Origin: JAICKN01 sp036491415
Lineage (GTDB): Bacteria > Acidobacteriota > Terriglobia > Terriglobales > Acidobacteriaceae
DNA: 6,276 bases
Direction of reading: 5' to 3'
Assembly (NCBI GenBank): GCA_036491415.1
Contig: DASXCC010000185.1
Span: 1 to 6,276 of the forward strand
Each line of letters starts with the position of its first letter. The stretch's first letter is position 1. Under the pieces are notes generated by a model, which was not told the DNA's origin, made no database searches, and was given only the letters and a program-made list of their open reading frames with translations. A program made the position numbers and the translations under genes. Below, one piece after another: positions 1 to 5,852 of this stretch.

Positions 1-27
1 ACCCTGTCTCACGTTTGGCCGCTGACA

Positions 28-71
28 AATTGTGTCGTTCTGGGACGATTCACCTCAAAATGAACACAATT
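28..71. repeat. Inverted repeat downstream of the GtrA-like gene
   Basis: An 8-base arm AATTGTGT (28-35) is matched by ACACAATT (64-71), enclosing 28 bases. A smaller hairpin, TCGT (35-38) with ACGA (45-48), competes with it inside the loop. It lies just beyond the stop codon of the minus-strand GtrA-like gene, so it could fold at the 3' end of that transcript. There is no T-run on the minus strand after the stem, so it is not a standard intrinsic terminator. A repeat of this size is expected a few times per window by chance. The rest of 1-73 shows no gene or RNA I can support. Confidence 0.25.
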
Positions 72-73
72 CG

Positions 74-505
74 TTAGGCGCGGCGAAAGACGAATTGATC
101 ACTCACCAGAAAGTTCCCCACGGAGCAAATACTGATCACCACGCCGTTCGCGACAAGGTATTGCATGTGCCAGCCGCCCACCAGAATGCGCATCAGCAAC
201 AGATTTCCTGCCAGCGAAAACGCTCCCGTGGTCAGGTTGAATTTCAACAGCCGCCAGTGGGCCGCGCTTCCCGCGCGGTCTGCCCAGGTGAAACGTTCGT
301 GCCACAAAAAGTTGTGGAGGATTGCGGCTTCCACGCCGATCGCGGTTGCGACTAGATAATGTACGTGGCAAACGCTTTTCAGGATTGCGAGAGCGCCGAG
401 CTGAACACCGATCCCGACTCCGCCGACAGCGTTGAACTTGAGCCAGCGGACCGCGACGCTTCGCCAGACACCCGGCCAATTACCTTCGTCAAATTTAGCG
501 CTCAC
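74..505 (-). CDS. GtrA-like four-helix membrane protein
   Basis: This 143-residue protein is the usual size for the GtrA/DPMS family. Members are small inner-membrane proteins thought to move or help transfer polyprenyl-phosphate-linked sugars. Four hydrophobic helices are visible at about 22-42, 50-68, 87-108 and 115-134. The family pattern after the even-numbered helices occurs twice, as HNFLWHERFTW (64-74) and NFLVSDQFVF (131-140), which reflects the internal two-fold repeat of the fold. The start is GTG at 505-503. It overlaps the stop of the upstream CDP-alcohol transferase gene in the four bases GTGA, and a GAGGAA ribosome binding site lies 8 bases upstream, inside that gene. Translational coupling is therefore very likely. 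The stop is TAA. The family call is firm. The lipid-linked substrate is unknown, and a role with the neighbouring CDP-alcohol transferase is inference from the overlap. Confidence 0.88.
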   Translation of the reverse strand: MSAKFDEGNWPGVWRSVAVRWLKFNAVGGVGIGVQLGALAILKSVCHVHYLVATAIGVEAAILHNFLWHERFTWADRAGSAAHWRLLKFNLTTGAFSLAGNLLLMRILVGGWHMQYLVANGVVISICSVGNFLVSDQFVFRRA

Positions 506-1227
506 TTGCGGCGTTCCTCGTGATACAAGCGCCAGGTGTTGTGAGCGGTGAAAAACAAGAGCATGGCCGTCATGCCAACCAGGCCGACCATCCCTGCGAT
601 ATCGAACAAGCGATAGTGCGGCTTTAAGACTCGCGGCCAGCGCAATAAAGCCAGGTTTCCAACCGCGAGAAGAACGCGCAATTCTGTCGGCCCAAAATTC
701 CAGAACGATAGCCGGAACTCGCCGAGCGTGTAGGTGGCGAGATACGACTGGATCGAAAGCAGCAAAAATCCCAGCAGCAAACCGATTGCAATGTAGGGAT
801 GCATGTATCCGGAAAGTGCGAGGCCGCCCATCATGAAGAGCGCGCCGAAGCTATCCACCATGTGATCGACGTAGAAACCATACCGGGGACGTTGCTGCTG
901 ACGGACGCGGGCAAGCGTTCCATCAAGGCTGTCGCCAAACCAGTTGAGGGCGAAAAAGCCGATGCCCGCGATCAACCACATCCGATTGGTGCGGGACAAG
1001 GCATAGCTGACGCCCGCCATGATCTGGCCAAAAAGTCCGAGGACCGTGAGGTAGTCGGAGTTGATCTGCGGCGGCATTCTCTCCGCCATCAAGATTAAAA
1101 CTCGTTTCTCAATTCGAGAAAGAAAACTGGTTTGAATGCGGTTAGCGTTATTGAATTGCGCCTGCTGTGATTCCTTCAGGACTTCTGGGTTGACCTGTTC
1201 ACAAAATTCCGTCCACATGCCTGCCAT
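502..1227 (-). CDS. CDP-alcohol phosphatidyltransferase family protein
   Basis: This 241-residue integral membrane enzyme belongs to the CDP-alcohol phosphatidyltransferase family, which moves a phosphoalcohol from a CDP-linked donor (such as CDP-diacylglycerol) to an acceptor alcohol. The signature D-x2-D-G-x2-A-R-x9-G-x3-D-x3-D is complete: D99, D102, G103, A106, R107, G117, D121 and D125. The aspartates are the metal-binding and catalytic residues of the family. Before the motif comes an amphipathic N-terminus (about 36-52), then helices at about 58-77 and 83-98. Further helices follow at about 126-140, 144-166, 183-196 and 208-228. An AGGAG box six bases upstream fixes the ATG at 1227. 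The stop overlaps the GtrA-like start by 4 bases. The CPBP protease gene lies 111 bases upstream on the same strand, so a three-gene transcript is possible. The acceptor cannot be read from the motif: inositol phosphate, glycerol phosphate and others are all possible, so no gene symbol is given. Confidence 0.9.
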   Translation of the reverse strand: MAGMWTEFCEQVNPEVLKESQQAQFNNANRIQTSFLSRIEKRVLILMAERMPPQINSDYLTVLGLFGQIMAGVSYALSRTNRMWLIAGIGFFALNWFGDSLDGTLARVRQQQRPRYGFYVDHMVDSFGALFMMGGLALSGYMHPYIAIGLLLGFLLLSIQSYLATYTLGEFRLSFWNFGPTELRVLLAVGNLALLRWPRVLKPHYRLFDIAGMVGLVGMTAMLLFFTAHNTWRLYHEERRK

Positions 1228-1233
1228 TGCGTT

Positions 1234-1238
1234 CTCCT
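1234..1238 (-). promoter_or_regulatory. Ribosome binding site of the CDP-alcohol transferase gene
   Basis: The minus strand reads AGGAG, with six bases between it and the ATG at 1227. It supports that start over the second in-frame ATG three codons later and over methionines deeper in the N-terminus. Confidence 0.7.
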
Positions 1239-1338
1239 GCAGGTCAATGTCAGGCGGAAAGGGATTCCTGTAAATGCACGGCGGATAAACTAATCATCAA
1301 CTGGCAAGTTGAATGAAAACAATTATTTAGCGAAGAGG

Positions 1339-2283
1339 TCAACTGACGGAAGAGAGAGGTGCGGGCTTTGCGGGGTGGGTTTTGTCGAACAAAATCCAGA
1401 GTGCCGGAAGCACAATGAAGATAAGCACACTGCCTTCGGGCCCAACCGAACCGCCCGTCAGCCAGTTCGACCCATGAAAAGATGAATGGAGCAGATGGCC
1501 GGGCGCCATGTTGCCGCTGTCGGCAACGGAATAGACAAAGCTCTCCGCCCAATCCCAAGCGGCATGCATACCGACCGCAAACCACAAACTGCCTGTGCGC
1601 TTGAGCGTCAGGCAAAAGATCAGCCCGATCATAATGACGCCGATAATCCCGATGACCGCCTCGCCGCTGTTGCCGATGTGAAGCGCACCGAATGTCAATG
1701 AGAGCACTACTCCAGCCGGCCAGAACCCGATGCCCTCCGCCAGCGTGAACTGGGAGTAGCCGCGGAGCAGGAATTCCTCGGTGAACCCCACTACCAGAAA
1801 AAGCCCGGCGTAAAAAACGCCGAACTTGACGGCACGTAGTCCATGTTCGGCGAGCGAGCCGAACTCAAATACTCCCAAAGCGCGCAGCGCAAGAATGAGT
1901 ACGCTGAAAGAGACAAGCCCCCACAACGTACCGATCCAGAATTGTTTTCCAAACGCCTGACGGGCGGGGAGGCCGTAAGCGCCGAAAGCCCGCTTCTCCA
2001 CAAACGACATGATGACTGCGGGAATAAATGCAACCGCACAGACGACCACTTCGCCGATCAGCAAGTTCCAGATAGCAGCCTTCGTGTGGAGGCCTCTGCC
2101 TCCATGTCTGGCGTAGATGTTCACGGAAAAAAGTCCGAGGAGCACCATCGCCAAGTAGAGAAAGAAGCGCCATCCCGCACGCAGGCCGTGAGGGCCAAAG
2201 TAGAGGTTCCCGGAAAGCGGGCTCGAGGATGGAGCTGCTTCGCGAGGGCCGGAAGGCATGTTAGCTGGGTCTTGTTTATCCAT
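1339..2283 (-). CDS. CPBP family intramembrane glutamic endopeptidase
   Basis: This 314-residue polytopic membrane protein belongs to the CPBP (CAAX protease/bacteriocin-processing, Abi) family. These are intramembrane proteases related to Rce1 that cut peptide bonds inside the membrane. The family motifs occur in order: EEFLLR (169-174) with the paired glutamates E169/E170 and R174; FGALH ending in H202; and HAAWD (240-244) with H240 and D244, where many members have HxxxN. The protein begins with a soluble segment of about 35 residues rich in Pro and Ser. Hydrophobic helices follow at about 40-55, 71-92, 115-135, 151-166, 188-201, 209-226, 232-243 and 285-298. The frame stays open upstream to 2433, but that extension lies antisense to the start of the divergent membrane-protein gene and reads as non-membrane, basic sequence. 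I chose the ATG at 2283, with a weak GGGA box seven bases upstream. The substrate is unknown. Some relatives act in bacteriocin immunity, but nothing here points to that. Confidence 0.88.
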   Translation of the reverse strand: MDKQDPANMPSGPREAAPSSSPLSGNLYFGPHGLRAGWRFFLYLAMVLLGLFSVNIYARHGGRGLHTKAAIWNLLIGEVVVCAVAFIPAVIMSFVEKRAFGAYGLPARQAFGKQFWIGTLWGLVSFSVLILALRALGVFEFGSLAEHGLRAVKFGVFYAGLFLVVGFTEEFLLRGYSQFTLAEGIGFWPAGVVLSLTFGALHIGNSGEAVIGIIGVIMIGLIFCLTLKRTGSLWFAVGMHAAWDWAESFVYSVADSGNMAPGHLLHSSFHGSNWLTGGSVGPEGSVLIFIVLPALWILFDKTHPAKPAPLSSVS

Positions 2284-2301
2284 GAAAATTTCCCGAATAA
2301 T
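2272..2301 (+). promoter_or_regulatory. Candidate promoter of the GT-C-like membrane protein gene
   Basis: A possible -35 TTGTTT (2272-2277) and -10 AATAAT (2296-2301; one mismatch to TATAAT) are separated by 18 bases. Transcription would start near 2308, giving a leader of about 25 bases before the ATG at 2333. The -35 matches consensus only in TTG, and the element overlaps the first codons of the divergent protease gene. If real, it favours the 2333 start over in-frame ATGs at 2258 and 2282, which would lie upstream of the transcript. Confidence 0.3.
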
Positions 2302-2332
2302 TTCGTGCCATGGTAAAACACTTGTTCGCCCG

Positions 2333-3547
2333 ATGAGCAAATTTTTTACGCGTGAGCGTTTCGGCCATCCCCAGGTTTTTGCGGGAATCCTGCTACTGAT
2401 TTTTCTCGCGCAGTGCGTTTGGCTGGCCAGCAAAAAACAACCTCAAATGCCTGATTGGGAGCAGATGGCCCGCATTCATTGGGGACTTCATTTGTGGGGA
2501 AAACCGGCATTTACAAATGCGCATGCGGCGCTGCATACGGGACCACCTGGCGACTTGCAGTCCTCTCTTCGACTCGACAAAGATCACTCCGCGCTTTGGT
2601 TTCTAACTGCCTCGGCTCCCTTCGTGCTTTGTCCCAATGCGAATCTGGAAAAGTGTATTGAGTCGCATCTGTATCTGGCGATGGTACCGAACATGGTTTT
2701 CGCGCTCTTGCTGGGAGCTTCTCTGTGGTACGTCGCGCGCCGGCTTTATGGAAACATCGGCGGATATATCGCACTTACTTTTTATTGTTTTTCGCCCAAG
2801 ATTATCCTGTCGAGCGCCATGTGGTTTAGTCCACCGGAAATGGGGGCCGCGTGGGGGGCCTTCGGCGCGATCTTCACGGCGATCGCCGTCTCGCACACTC
2901 TGTATGCGCCGCGCGAAGTAGTGCTCTGGAACTGGAGGCGCATCCTTCTGCTGGGGCTTTCCTTCGCGCTCGCTGCCGGATCCCAGTATTCGCTGATCGT
3001 CCTAGTACCGATTGCTTTGCTCTTTATGTTTTATTTGGCGCCGATGCGGAAACAAGCGGCGCTTGCGATTTGGGTTTGTGCCTGCGCCGTAGCGTGTGTA
3101 TTGCTGTTCGCGGCCTACGGCTTCCATGCGTCTCAGTTTTTCGATGCAATCCACAAAGCAGATTTTCTTGGACTCATCTGGCAGGCGTTTACGGTTGTGG
3201 ATGCTTACACGGCTTTACTTCGTCATCTAGCAGAGCTGGGGCCGGCCGTGCTCGCACCACTGCCTGTGGTGTTGATTGTTTATGTGCTCTGGCGGCGTGC
3301 CCGATATTTCGGAAATACGACTCCGCTGCTGGTTGCTGTGTTTTTGCTCATTCTGAGCATAGGCTCGCCGCACTATCCGGGATTCGGTTTCGGCTTGATG
3401 GCCGTGCCGTTTTTGTTTGTTTTTATCTCCGGAGTCATTGCCGACATGCTGGAAACCGAAAATCGGATGATTGTGCTTTCGGCTATTGGCGTGGTGCTCC
3501 TGGCAGGCGCCATTTGTAACGTTTGGCAATTGGCGCATCCAGGCTGA
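2333..3547 (+). CDS. Polytopic membrane protein, GT-C/PMT (GT39)-like
   Basis: This 404-residue, very hydrophobic protein has about ten membrane segments, near 15-32, 88-100, 115-135, 142-160, 172-190, 203-235, 241-262, 305-320, 329-343 and 355-400. The layout resembles GT-C glycosyltransferases of the PMT/ArnT type, which use polyprenyl-phosphate sugars. There is one N-terminal helix, then a large outer loop (33-85) with an acidic/aromatic patch PDWEQM (40-45), then DKDHSALWFL (82-91). The latter sits where family members carry an H-x-P-L-(Y/F) type motif before helix 2. The canonical DE pair after helix 1 is degenerate, and the protein is shorter than most GT39 enzymes (500 or more residues). 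It may therefore be a divergent or non-catalytic relative. The start is the ATG at 2333 because its N-terminus (short, basic, then a helix) is typical. In-frame ATGs at 2258 and 2282 would overlap the divergent protease gene. No strong ribosome binding site precedes any of the three. It is convergent with the broken RelA/SpoT gene, 35 bases away. Confidence 0.72.
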   Translation: MSKFFTRERFGHPQVFAGILLLIFLAQCVWLASKKQPQMPDWEQMARIHWGLHLWGKPAFTNAHAALHTGPPGDLQSSLRLDKDHSALWFLTASAPFVLCPNANLEKCIESHLYLAMVPNMVFALLLGASLWYVARRLYGNIGGYIALTFYCFSPKIILSSAMWFSPPEMGAAWGAFGAIFTAIAVSHTLYAPREVVLWNWRRILLLGLSFALAAGSQYSLIVLVPIALLFMFYLAPMRKQAALAIWVCACAVACVLLFAAYGFHASQFFDAIHKADFLGLIWQAFTVVDAYTALLRHLAELGPAVLAPLPVVLIVYVLWRRARYFGNTTPLLVAVFLLILSIGSPHYPGFGFGLMAVPFLFVFISGVIADMLETENRMIVLSAIGVVLLAGAICNVWQLAHPG

Positions 3548-3582
3548 AAATTCGGATGTAAATTTTGCCAGTTACCTATGGT

Positions 3583-4047
3583 CTATGTACTGCTTCGCAG
3601 TATTTTCTTTAGCTCTCCAAGAAACTCACTCACATCCAAGTAATAATTCGGATATGCCTTGCGCAATGCACCAATTGAATCGACTGATACGAGCACAGTC
3701 TGAAGATGTTCCTTTCCACGGTTTTCGCGCTCTGCCTGCGTATAAGTGAGATTCGCCATCATCATTGATGGAAAGGGCCGAATATTAATGCTGCGCTTCT
3801 CAACATCGAGTACTAGTAAATATGCCGCCGCGTCCGCCATATTTTGCTCGACATGTACAGCAGCATTTGAGCAAGCTGACAAAAATTCTTCCGCCTTTAG
3901 TTTGCGAGCCAACTCCTTAATTTCTTGAACTAAAATATTCCCGACCGGAGTGAATGGAACACTATTGGTTTCTTCCTTCCGGGCAAAAACACTACTCATA
4001 AGCGAAAATAATCGCTGCCAATCCGCGCTTCCTTTGCTGGACTTCAA
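3583..4047 (-). CDS. C-terminal domain of the split RelA/SpoT-domain protein
   Basis: This 154-codon frame lies directly after, and in frame with, the synthetase domain, separated by TAA and one GGC codon. Its first possible start is TTG at 4047. It carries the features I recall from the C-terminal half of long RelA/SpoT-domain proteins: LKSSKGSADWQRLFSLMSS (1-19), an alpha-helical stretch at 37-70, a beta-rich YLLVLDVEKRSINIRPF (76-92), and a terminal VLVSVDSIGALRKAYPNYY (118-136) before the last helix. It ends in TAG at 3585-3583. No Shine-Dalgarno box stands at a sensible distance from the TTG (only AAGG almost touching it), so separate translation would depend on reinitiation or readthrough. 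In some fused toxic synthetases the C-terminal part restrains the catalytic domain. A similar role here is inference only. With no start signal it may simply be the dead end of a pseudogene. Confidence 0.55.
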   Translation of the reverse strand: MKSSKGSADWQRLFSLMSSVFARKEETNSVPFTPVGNILVQEIKELARKLKAEEFLSACSNAAVHVEQNMADAAAYLLVLDVEKRSINIRPFPSMMMANLTYTQAERENRGKEHLQTVLVSVDSIGALRKAYPNYYLDVSEFLGELKKILRSST

Positions 4048-4050
4048 GCC

Positions 4051-4653
4051 TTAATTGGTAAATGCACCCACAATTTCTACGGCTGTGGCCCAAATATGCT
4101 GCATGCGCGAGCGAATTTGGATTTCTATGCGCTGTCCGTTATGAGCCATGTGATCTGAGTTGGCGCTTTTGAACTTGTAAATAAGGTGGACACTACGATA
4201 TCCACTTCTTTTTGGAGAAGAGATGTAATCTTTGAATCGGTGCAACTCATGACGATGCGGATTTTTAGTCCAAGCATCTAGGTGAAATTTAACTACAGAC
4301 TCGACTTGTTTCGCGGTTGAGACGATTGCACGACATCCACCTATATCTTGCATCTGTGAAAGTTTCATGTGCGGTTCGCGCAGAAGCTTGTCAGCTATTG
4401 ATGAAAAACGTTTTAAACGTTGTGCCACAATTGCATGGTTGTCATATTTTCGTGCGCGATTTACCAGATTGTTCCTAATAATCTGCATAGGATAAGCATG
4501 TGAGGATCGCCAATTCTCTACGATCGCGCGCGCTTTTTCGAATTTAGGATCAACGAGAAAATTGAAAAATTCCAAAGCCTCTGGATTGGTGATGATTGCA
4601 TCCCCAGAGCGATCAATTTGGCCGCGATTGTATTTTGGCTGTACGAATTCCAT
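4051..4653 (-). CDS. RelA/SpoT synthetase-like domain (N-terminal part of split gene)
   Basis: These 200 residues cover a complete RelA/SpoT nucleotidyltransferase domain, the fold that moves pyrophosphate from ATP to GDP/GTP or, in toxic relatives, to tRNA. Numbering from the ATG at 4653, landmarks are NWRSSHAYPM (47-56), RARKYDNHAIVAQRLKRFSS (66-85), QDIGGCRAIVS (102-112), KDYISSPKRSGYRSVH (141-156), IEIQIRS (176-182) and MQHIWATAVE (184-193). By comparison with RelA/Rel enzymes, D103 and E177 match the two catalytic acidic residues, and the G-Y-x-S-x-H loop that stacks the acceptor base is present. No HD hydrolase domain precedes it, so it resembles a small alarmone synthetase rather than a long Rel. 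The frame extends upstream to a TTG at 4764, but those 37 extra residues have no family character and no ribosome binding site, so I prefer 4653. The frame ends in TAA just after the last domain helix. Whether it makes (p)ppGpp or modifies tRNA cannot be told from sequence. Confidence 0.8.
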   Translation of the reverse strand: MEFVQPKYNRGQIDRSGDAIITNPEALEFFNFLVDPKFEKARAIVENWRSSHAYPMQIIRNNLVNRARKYDNHAIVAQRLKRFSSIADKLLREPHMKLSQMQDIGGCRAIVSTAKQVESVVKFHLDAWTKNPHRHELHRFKDYISSPKRSGYRSVHLIYKFKSANSDHMAHNGQRIEIQIRSRMQHIWATAVEIVGAFTN

Positions 4654-4841
4654 AGCATCCCAAGAAGGAATGGGGGTCGGGTTAAGTCCAATAAAAGAAA
4701 TACATTGTAGCCCATTTTTAGTTAGCCTTGTATATTGGTGCCCTTGCAGTAGCTTTCTTTTCAATTGGATAGAGCCGCCTTAAGATTTCTCGCAACCTGA
4801 TCGTTTGCCAAGCGTTCTAATGGGTATAGAGTTGTTTGGGG

Positions 4842-4847
4842 AAGGAG
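4842..4847 (+). promoter_or_regulatory. Ribosome binding site of the secreted protein gene
   Basis: AAGGAG stands five bases before the ATG at 4853. It decides that start over an in-frame TTG at 4805, and the resulting N-terminus is a proper signal peptide. A TATAGA at 4825-4830 could be a -10 element, but no -35 is found at the right distance and the leader would be only about 16 bases. Confidence 0.75.
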
Positions 4848-4852
4848 AGCCC

Positions 4853-5659
4853 ATGCTTTCCACGTTATTTCGTCAGGTACGTTTCGTTGCTCTTACCGGT
4901 ATCGCTTCATTCGCAATTGTTTCCGCAACCTACGCGCAAGGCCCAGGCGTAGCGGCCTCTGTCACCTCTCATGGATTTGGAGGGCATGCGGGCGCTTCCG
5001 GAGTTCCCGCGAGCGTGACCGCCCACGGATCGTTCGCGCCCAATCATCCGGTCATGATGCATAATCCGCTCATTGTGAACCGGGGGTTCGCGAACCAGGG
5101 TTTGAATCAGGGGTTCGTTCATCGGGGATTCGGGGAACGTCCGGGGCGGCCCACACGCGAACCGCGGCGCGAACCACGCCGCTTCCGCAACTCGTTCCCG
5201 GGAACTGCAGTGTACGGATTTCCTTACTACCCTTATTCGTACGAGAACGGTGACGAAGATTATGCCGATCAGTCTGCGCAGAATCAGGACGATGAAAATT
5301 CGCAGCAGTATTATGAGGAGCAGTCTTCCGACGGACAGACGGGCGGACCGACGATATTCGACCGCCGCGGCCCTGGTCCTGAATATCAGACCTGGAGAGA
5401 TCAGGCTGAATCCGATCCGTCCGCGACAACAGAAGTTGTTTCCGAACCACAGCCCGAACCTGCAGCCCCTCCGACGGTGCTAGTTTTTAAGGACGGCCAT
5501 CAGGTGGAAGTGGCGAATTACGCCATCGTGGGAAGCATGCTGTTTGACTTGACGCCGGGCCATCCGCGACGCGTGGCATTGTCCGAACTCGACATTAATG
5601 CAACGCAGAAACAGAATGATGACCGCGGAGTCGATTTCAAATTGCCGACAGGGATGTGA
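4853..5659 (+). CDS. Secreted low-complexity protein with conserved C-terminal module
   Basis: This 268-residue protein is of unknown function. The N-terminus is a Sec signal peptide: a short basic region, then a hydrophobic core (11-24), with likely cleavage after ATYA (A28). The mature part falls into zones. A Gly/His-rich zone (29-70) contains a repeated G-V-x-A-S-V-T-x-H-G unit (32-41 and 50-59, diverged). An RGF/QGF-rich zone (77-95) follows, then Arg/Pro-rich REPRREPRR (102-110). A Tyr-rich patch (121-130) precedes a strongly acidic Gln/Asp/Glu zone (131-160) and a Pro/Glu linker (197-208). A compact C-terminal module (209-265) reads as beta strands: TVLVFKDGHQVEV, then NYAIVGSMLFDL, then VALSELDINAT and DDRGVDFKL. 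I recall this module at the ends of exported acidobacterial proteins, but I have no function for it. Export to the periplasm or cell surface is likely. The opposite charges of the middle zones are notable. A strong terminator follows, so it is probably transcribed alone. Confidence 0.8.
   Translation: MLSTLFRQVRFVALTGIASFAIVSATYAQGPGVAASVTSHGFGGHAGASGVPASVTAHGSFAPNHPVMMHNPLIVNRGFANQGLNQGFVHRGFGERPGRPTREPRREPRRFRNSFPGTAVYGFPYYPYSYENGDEDYADQSAQNQDDENSQQYYEEQSSDGQTGGPTIFDRRGPGPEYQTWRDQAESDPSATTEVVSEPQPEPAAPPTVLVFKDGHQVEVANYAIVGSMLFDLTPGHPRRVALSELDINATQKQNDDRGVDFKLPTGM
5156..5179 (+). repeat. Imperfect 12-base tandem duplication inside the secreted protein gene
   Basis: Two adjacent 12-base units, CGCGAACCGCGG and CGCGAACCACGC, differ at two positions. 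They encode the REPRREPRR stretch of the secreted protein. The phase is kept, so the copy number can change without breaking the frame. Confidence 0.6.
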
Positions 5660-5693
5660 TTTCGGTTTTAAGGCAGGATTTTTCGCAGAATGC

Positions 5694-5723
5694 ACCCGCG
5701 CGTAAAGCGCGGGTTTTCTTTTT
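5694..5723 (+). terminator. Rho-independent terminator after the secreted protein gene
   Basis: A perfect 8-base-pair stem, ACCCGCGC (5694-5701) with GCGCGGGT (5707-5714), closes a GTAAA loop and runs into TTTTCTTTTT on the plus strand. It lies 35 bases past the stop of the secreted protein gene. The minus strand has no T-run after the stem, so it acts for the plus-strand gene and not for the facing tRNA. Confidence 0.9.
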
Positions 5724-5746
5724 GGGAATGAGATGTCAGAGATTTA

Positions 5747-5836
5747 TGGCGGAGAGTGAGGGATTTGAACCCCCGATACCCGTTAAGGTATGCCGGTTTT
5801 CAAGACCGGTGCCATCAACCACTCGGCCAACTCTCC
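5747..5836 (-). tRNA. tRNA-Ser (anticodon UGA)
   Basis: On the minus strand the acceptor stem GGAGAGT (5836-5830) pairs with ACTCTCC (5757-5751), followed by discriminator G (5750) and an encoded CCA (5749-5747). The anticodon arm CCGGT-CTTGAAA-ACCGG places TGA at 5802-5800, reading UCA and related serine codons. A long variable arm (ATACC pairing with GGTAT) marks a class II tRNA, and the T loop reads GTTCAAATC. The length of 90 bases with CCA fits tRNA-Ser. It faces the plus-strand secreted protein gene and is divergent from kbl. Confidence 0.96.
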
Positions 5837-5852
5837 GCATGGAACTGACAAA

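Larger units (their letters stand above)
3583..4653 (-). pseudogene. RelA/SpoT-domain protein interrupted by one in-frame TAA
   Basis: The two minus-strand reading frames 4653-4051 and 4050-3583 are in the same frame, separated only by TAA at 4053-4051. Read through the stop, the product is about 356 residues: an N-terminal (p)ppGpp-synthetase-like domain and a C-terminal domain. This is the usual layout of the long RelA/SpoT-domain proteins I recall, in which the two halves are continuous through a segment like GTFTKQALKSS. Here it reads GAFTN-stop-GLKSS, so a CAA to TAA change (Gln to stop) is the simplest explanation, although Tyr to stop is also possible. No other stop or frameshift is visible. 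Local G+C is roughly 37-45 % in lines I counted, against 52-60 % elsewhere, which suggests acquisition by transfer. Alternatives are a naturally split gene, readthrough, or a sequencing or assembly error. Confidence 0.75.

Noticed and set aside
1843..2316. Long plus-strand open frame of 157 codons opposite the protease gene
   Set aside because: The product is hydrophilic with no recognisable motif, and the opposite strand carries a clear CPBP gene. It is a shadow frame in G+C-rich DNA.
2284..2433. N-terminal extension of the CPBP protease from 2433
   Set aside because: The added 50 residues are antisense to the start of the divergent membrane-protein gene and look like a shadow frame. The ATG at 2283 gives a normal family length.
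2851..3519. 222-codon plus-strand frame inside the GT-C-like gene
   Set aside because: It is an alternative frame of the membrane-protein gene, rich in Arg, Ser and Cys, with no coherent helices or domain. It is a shadow.
3547..3566. AAAATT and AATTTT forming a possible bidirectional terminator between the convergent genes
   Set aside because: The stem is six A-T pairs only, with no G-C pairs and no proper T-run. It is too weak to call.
4654..4764. N-terminal extension of the RelA/SpoT frame from TTG 4764
   Set aside because: There is no ribosome binding site, the start codon is rare, and the extra 37 residues do not resemble the family, whose N-terminus matches from MEFVQPKYNR onward. A possible TACAAT -10 at 4709-4704 would also lie downstream of that TTG.
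5085..5096. Perfect 12-base palindrome GGTTCGCGAACC inside the secreted protein gene
   Set aside because: One or two such palindromes are expected by chance in a window this size, and it falls in Arg/Gly/Asn codons of a repetitive coding region. There is no second copy to suggest an operator.
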